Shown here piece by piece: positions 7,406-9,088 of a DNA stretch of 9,088 nt. Source of the stretch: Candidatus Zixiibacteriota bacterium (lineage in GTDB: Bacteria; Zixibacteria; MSB-5A5; GN15; PGXB01); contig DAOWOO010000032.1 of assembly GCA_030642025.1 (NCBI GenBank), positions 1 through 9,088 on the forward strand, given 5' to 3'. The notes beneath the pieces were generated by a model. It made no database searches, was not told where the DNA came from, and saw only the letters and a list, made by a program, of their open reading frames with translations. A program made the position numbers and the translations under genes. Each line of letters starts with the position of its first letter. Within the stretch, counting starts at the first letter, position 1.

Positions 7406-7912
7406 TCAGTTTTTCTTGATAATCTCAACAATTTCAATATCAAAAGTAAGTACTTGTCCTGCCAGGGGATGATTGCCATCCAGCGTAACCGTTGAGTCAT
7501 CAATATCTGCAACTACAGCATTGACAGCTCTACCATCAGGTTGCGGAAGCTGCAGTATCCGGCCAATTTCCAGCACCATATCTTCGGGGAATTGGGATCT
7601 CGGCACTTTTCCCATTAATTCCTCACGTTTCGGACCATAAGCCTGATCCACTGGAATCGTTATAGTCTTCTTGTCACCCACTTTTAATCCGTAAACGCCA
7701 TTTTCAAAACCGGGGATTAGATTTCCACTTCCGACTTCAAATTCCAGCGGTTCTCTTCCCTCGGAGCTATCAAATATTGATCCATCCTCGAGTTTTCCGG
7801 TATAATTGACTTTAACGGTGTCGCCGCTTTCAATGGTTTTTTCAGTACTACAACCGATTAGAATCAGCAGCGACATTACAAGGCCGGTCAAGCCAATGAT
7901 TTTCTTTGTCAT
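7406..7912 (-). CDS. SlyD-like FKBP-type peptidyl-prolyl isomerase, predicted lipoprotein
   Basis: This 168-residue FKBP-fold protein should catalyse cis-trans isomerisation of X-Pro bonds and assist protein folding. The FKBP part is split in the SlyD manner: VNYTGKLEDGSIFDSS (35-50) and the LIPGFE pocket segment (65-70) come first, an insert-in-flap chaperone domain occupies roughly 98-145, and the SlyD/FkpB hallmark DGNHPLAG (145-152) returns to the last FKBP strand. Unlike cytosolic E. coli SlyD, it begins with a lipoprotein signal, MTKKIIGL plus a hydrophobic run and lipobox LIGC (C21; Ser at +2), so it is probably anchored to the envelope facing the periplasm. The His/Cys-rich metal-binding tail of E. 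coli SlyD is absent; it ends IEIVEIIKKN. AAGGGA lies 6 nt before the ATG. It follows elbB by 25 bp and probably shares its promoter. Confidence 0.93.
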   Translation of the reverse strand: MTKKIIGLTGLVMSLLILIGCSTEKTIESGDTVKVNYTGKLEDGSIFDSSEGREPLEFEVGSGNLIPGFENGVYGLKVGDKKTITIPVDQAYGPKREELMGKVPRSQFPEDMVLEIGRILQLPQPDGRAVNAVVADIDDSTVTLDGNHPLAGQVLTFDIEIVEIIKKN

Positions 7913-7937
7913 TGATGTTCCCTTGAATAAGCTTTCA

Positions 7938-8600
7938 TCAGGCCATTTTCATAACCTGTTCAACCAGTTTTTCAATACCTTCGGAAACTTCCGAAATTCT
8001 TGTTGCCAGCATATATGCCGGTGTCGTAACTATTTTATTTGTTTCATCGACCGCTATTTCGGTAACCTGCCTTAATACCGGTTTGGCCTTCATAGTCGCC
8101 AGAGCGTTGCTGGTTTCCCGGTCGGTTCCGATGGTCAACTGTGGCTGTTTACCTGATTCCTCAAGCGCCTTGGCCACAACTACCGGAGCTATACAGATCG
8201 CGCCGACGACTTTGTTTTTTGCAACGGCATCCCGCACCATCCGGGCGACTTCCCCGTCAATAGTACATCCGGCACCGTCAACGGCAAATGTACACAGGTT
8301 TTTGGCCGCGCCGAATCCGCCGGGGAATATAACCGCATCAAGTTCATCGAGATTTAACTCTGAAAGGGGTTTTATTTCACCCCGGGCAATTCTGGCCGAT
8401 TCCACAAGAACATTACGGGATTCGTTTTCAGCAGGCCGCTGTGTCAGATGATTGACCACATGCATTTGAGCTTTATCCGGCGCAAAGCAGCTTGCCTGCG
8501 CTCCTGCCCGGTCAAGATAGAGAAGAGTCAGTACCGCCTCGTGAATTTCCGAGCCGTCAAAGACCCCACATCCCGACAGTATGACACCTATCTTTTTCAT
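7938..8600 (-). CDS. elbB: ElbB, DJ-1/PfpI-superfamily isoprenoid biosynthesis protein
   Basis: The 220-residue protein matches E. coli ElbB (217 aa) nearly end to end by recall: MKKIGVILSGCGVFDGSE at the start, CFAPDK (38-43), FPGGFGAAKNL (92-102) and NKIVTTPAYMLA (188-199). The DJ-1/PfpI nucleophile elbow is GAICIAP with the reactive Cys at 136. E. coli ElbB has been linked to isoprenoid production and reported to have glyoxalase activity; its physiological role is unsettled, and the protein is presumably cytoplasmic. Start choice: the ATG at 8600 lies 8 nt after a perfect AGGAGG. The longer frame from GTG at 8609 overlaps that Shine-Dalgarno sequence and is rejected. It is the first gene of a two-gene unit with the FKBP lipoprotein, driven by the promoter at 8641-8669. 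Confidence 0.95.
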   Translation of the reverse strand: MKKIGVILSGCGVFDGSEIHEAVLTLLYLDRAGAQASCFAPDKAQMHVVNHLTQRPAENESRNVLVESARIARGEIKPLSELNLDELDAVIFPGGFGAAKNLCTFAVDGAGCTIDGEVARMVRDAVAKNKVVGAICIAPVVVAKALEESGKQPQLTIGTDRETSNALATMKAKPVLRQVTEIAVDETNKIVTTPAYMLATRISEVSEGIEKLVEQVMKMA

Positions 8601-8608
8601 GGTTTTCA

Positions 8609-8614
8609 CCTCCT
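8609..8614 (-). promoter_or_regulatory. Perfect Shine-Dalgarno sequence of elbB
   Basis: AGGAGG on the minus strand (8614-8609) lies 8 nt before the ATG at 8600. It overlaps the alternative GTG at 8609-8607, which decides the start. It is the strongest ribosome binding site in the window and suggests high expression. Confidence 0.85.
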
Positions 8615-8640
8615 AAAAGAAAATAAACAACAGCCATCCA

Positions 8641-8669
8641 ATATTAAAGAAAAAATCGTTGCCGGTCAA
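8641..8669 (-). promoter_or_regulatory. Sigma70-type promoter of the elbB-FKBP unit
   Basis: TTGACC (8669-8664) and TAATAT (8646-8641) are spaced exactly 17 bp apart on the minus strand: five of six -35 matches and four of six -10 matches, including the key TA and final T. Transcription would start near 8634, about 34 nt before the elbB ATG. It lies between the terminator of the upstream OmpA-type gene and elbB, as expected for a separate unit. Confidence 0.6.
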
Positions 8670-8711
8670 GCCGCAACTGTAATAATCCGGCAGATACAAA
8701 ACAATGAAAAT

Positions 8712-8738
8712 AAAAAGGGGCGGTGTTAGACCACCCCT
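8712..8738 (-). terminator. Intrinsic terminator of the OmpA-family gene
   Basis: The arms 8716-8724 and 8730-8738 pair over 9 bp around a GTTAG loop. On the minus strand the single imperfect position is a G-U wobble, and the stem is followed by TTTTTATTTT (8716-8707), so it terminates well. On the plus strand the same position is an unpaired C-A mismatch with no T tract. The asymmetry fits a one-way, minus-strand terminator 23 bp after the stop of the gene at 8762. Confidence 0.8.
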
Positions 8739-8761
8739 GATATGGAGTAATAGCCTATCTC

Positions 8762-9088
8762 TTATAACTCGCCCCAGAGTTTCAGTACCACGCGACGGTT
8801 CTTGGAATTGGCATTTTTCTCATCCGGCAAAGCGACCGGACGCGATTCGCCATGACTGACGGTGAACATCCTGTACAGCGGTACACCAAACTGATCCACA
8901 AGATAACGCTGAACCGCCTGGGCTCTCTTACGACCAAGTTCAATGTTATATGCCTTGGAACCCATTTGATCGGTATGACCGGCCATTTCCAGAAGCGGGC
9001 GGGGGTAATCGGACATTTTAATTCCGAGCTCCTCGAGATTATCCTTGGCCAACTGAATCAGTTCAAAGTCGTCAAAATCGAAGTTGAC
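8762..9088 (-). CDS. OmpA/Pal-family peptidoglycan-binding domain protein (C-terminal part; N-terminus outside window)
   Basis: The frame is open to the window edge, so only the last 108 residues are seen. They form an OmpA C-terminal domain, which binds peptidoglycan non-covalently in the periplasm and tethers the outer membrane to the wall. It begins VNFDFDDFELIQ, close to the usual first strand of the domain. It then has GHTDQMGSKAYNIELGRKRAQAVQ, containing the Asp and Arg that contact diaminopimelate in the family, then SHGESRPV, and NRRVVLKLWGEL at the end. An internal TTG at 9052 could be mistaken for the start, but it lies inside the domain, after its first strand. Whether the full protein is Pal, an OmpA-type porin or a multi-domain protein cannot be told. 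A terminator follows. Confidence 0.92.
   Translation of the reverse strand, partial: VNFDFDDFELIQLAKDNLEELGIKMSDYPRPLLEMAGHTDQMGSKAYNIELGRKRAQAVQRYLVDQFGVPLYRMFTVSHGESRPVALPDEKNANSKNRRVVLKLWGEL

Noticed and set aside
8601..8609. Longer elbB starting at GTG 8609
   Set aside because: The GTG overlaps the Shine-Dalgarno sequence, and E. coli ElbB begins with MKKIGVILSGCG, matching the ATG at 8600.
8448..8729. Plus-strand open frame of 93 codons overlapping elbB and the intergenic region
   Set aside because: It is antisense to elbB, overlaps the promoter and terminator on the other strand, has no ribosome binding site and resembles no family.

Overview
The window looks like ordinary chromosomal DNA from a Gram-negative (diderm) bacterium. 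It encodes three predicted lipoproteins, a bifunctional peptidoglycan synthase and an OmpA/Pal-type peptidoglycan-binding domain. The second lipoprotein has a mature start rich in Pro and Gly after the lipidated Cys, followed by a Big_5-like Ig domain. That lipoprotein type is best known from Bacteroidota and related lineages, so a member of the FCB superphylum (including candidate phyla such as Zixibacteria) is a reasonable guess. This placement is an inference; no marker gene here settles it. GC content is moderate and codon use looks uniform across the genes, with no mobile element, CRISPR array or clear sign of transfer.

Layout, left to right. At 22-56 is a strong hairpin that reads best as a terminator for minus-strand transcription. 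Next on the minus strand is a possible 31-residue small ORF (80-175), then a complete tRNA-Leu(CAA) without an encoded CCA (223-306). The tRNA has its own near-consensus promoter (318-345). A minus-strand PBP1A-family transglycosylase/transpeptidase fills 407-2557. A divergent intergenic region of about 210 bp separates it from a plus-strand block: tyrS (2769-3983), a TPR-repeat lipoprotein (4027-5658) and a Big_5-type lipoprotein (5655-7358). The last two overlap by 4 bp (GTGA), so they are probably translationally coupled. The block converges at a hairpin terminator (7362-7385) with a minus-strand pair: elbB (7938-8600) and a SlyD-like FKBP prolyl isomerase carrying a lipoprotein signal (7406-7912). 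That pair has a very good sigma70-type promoter (8641-8669). The right edge holds the C-terminal end of an OmpA-family protein (8762-9088, truncated by the window) with its own terminator (8712-8738).

How the genes fit together: most of the window serves envelope construction. It has peptidoglycan polymerisation and cross-linking (PBP1A), peptidoglycan anchoring (OmpA/Pal domain), a probable envelope folding factor (lipid-anchored FKBP) and two lipoproteins of unknown role that are probably made together. TyrRS and tRNA-Leu serve translation. ElbB is a DJ-1/PfpI-superfamily protein of uncertain physiological role. No stretch longer than 300 bases lacks a gene. I found no clear novel defence, mobile or biosynthetic system. 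The most interesting items are the coupled lipoprotein pair with an internally duplicated Big_5 protein, the lipoprotein form of a SlyD-type FKBP, a possible leaderless start for the TPR lipoprotein, and a possible small protein beside the tRNA.
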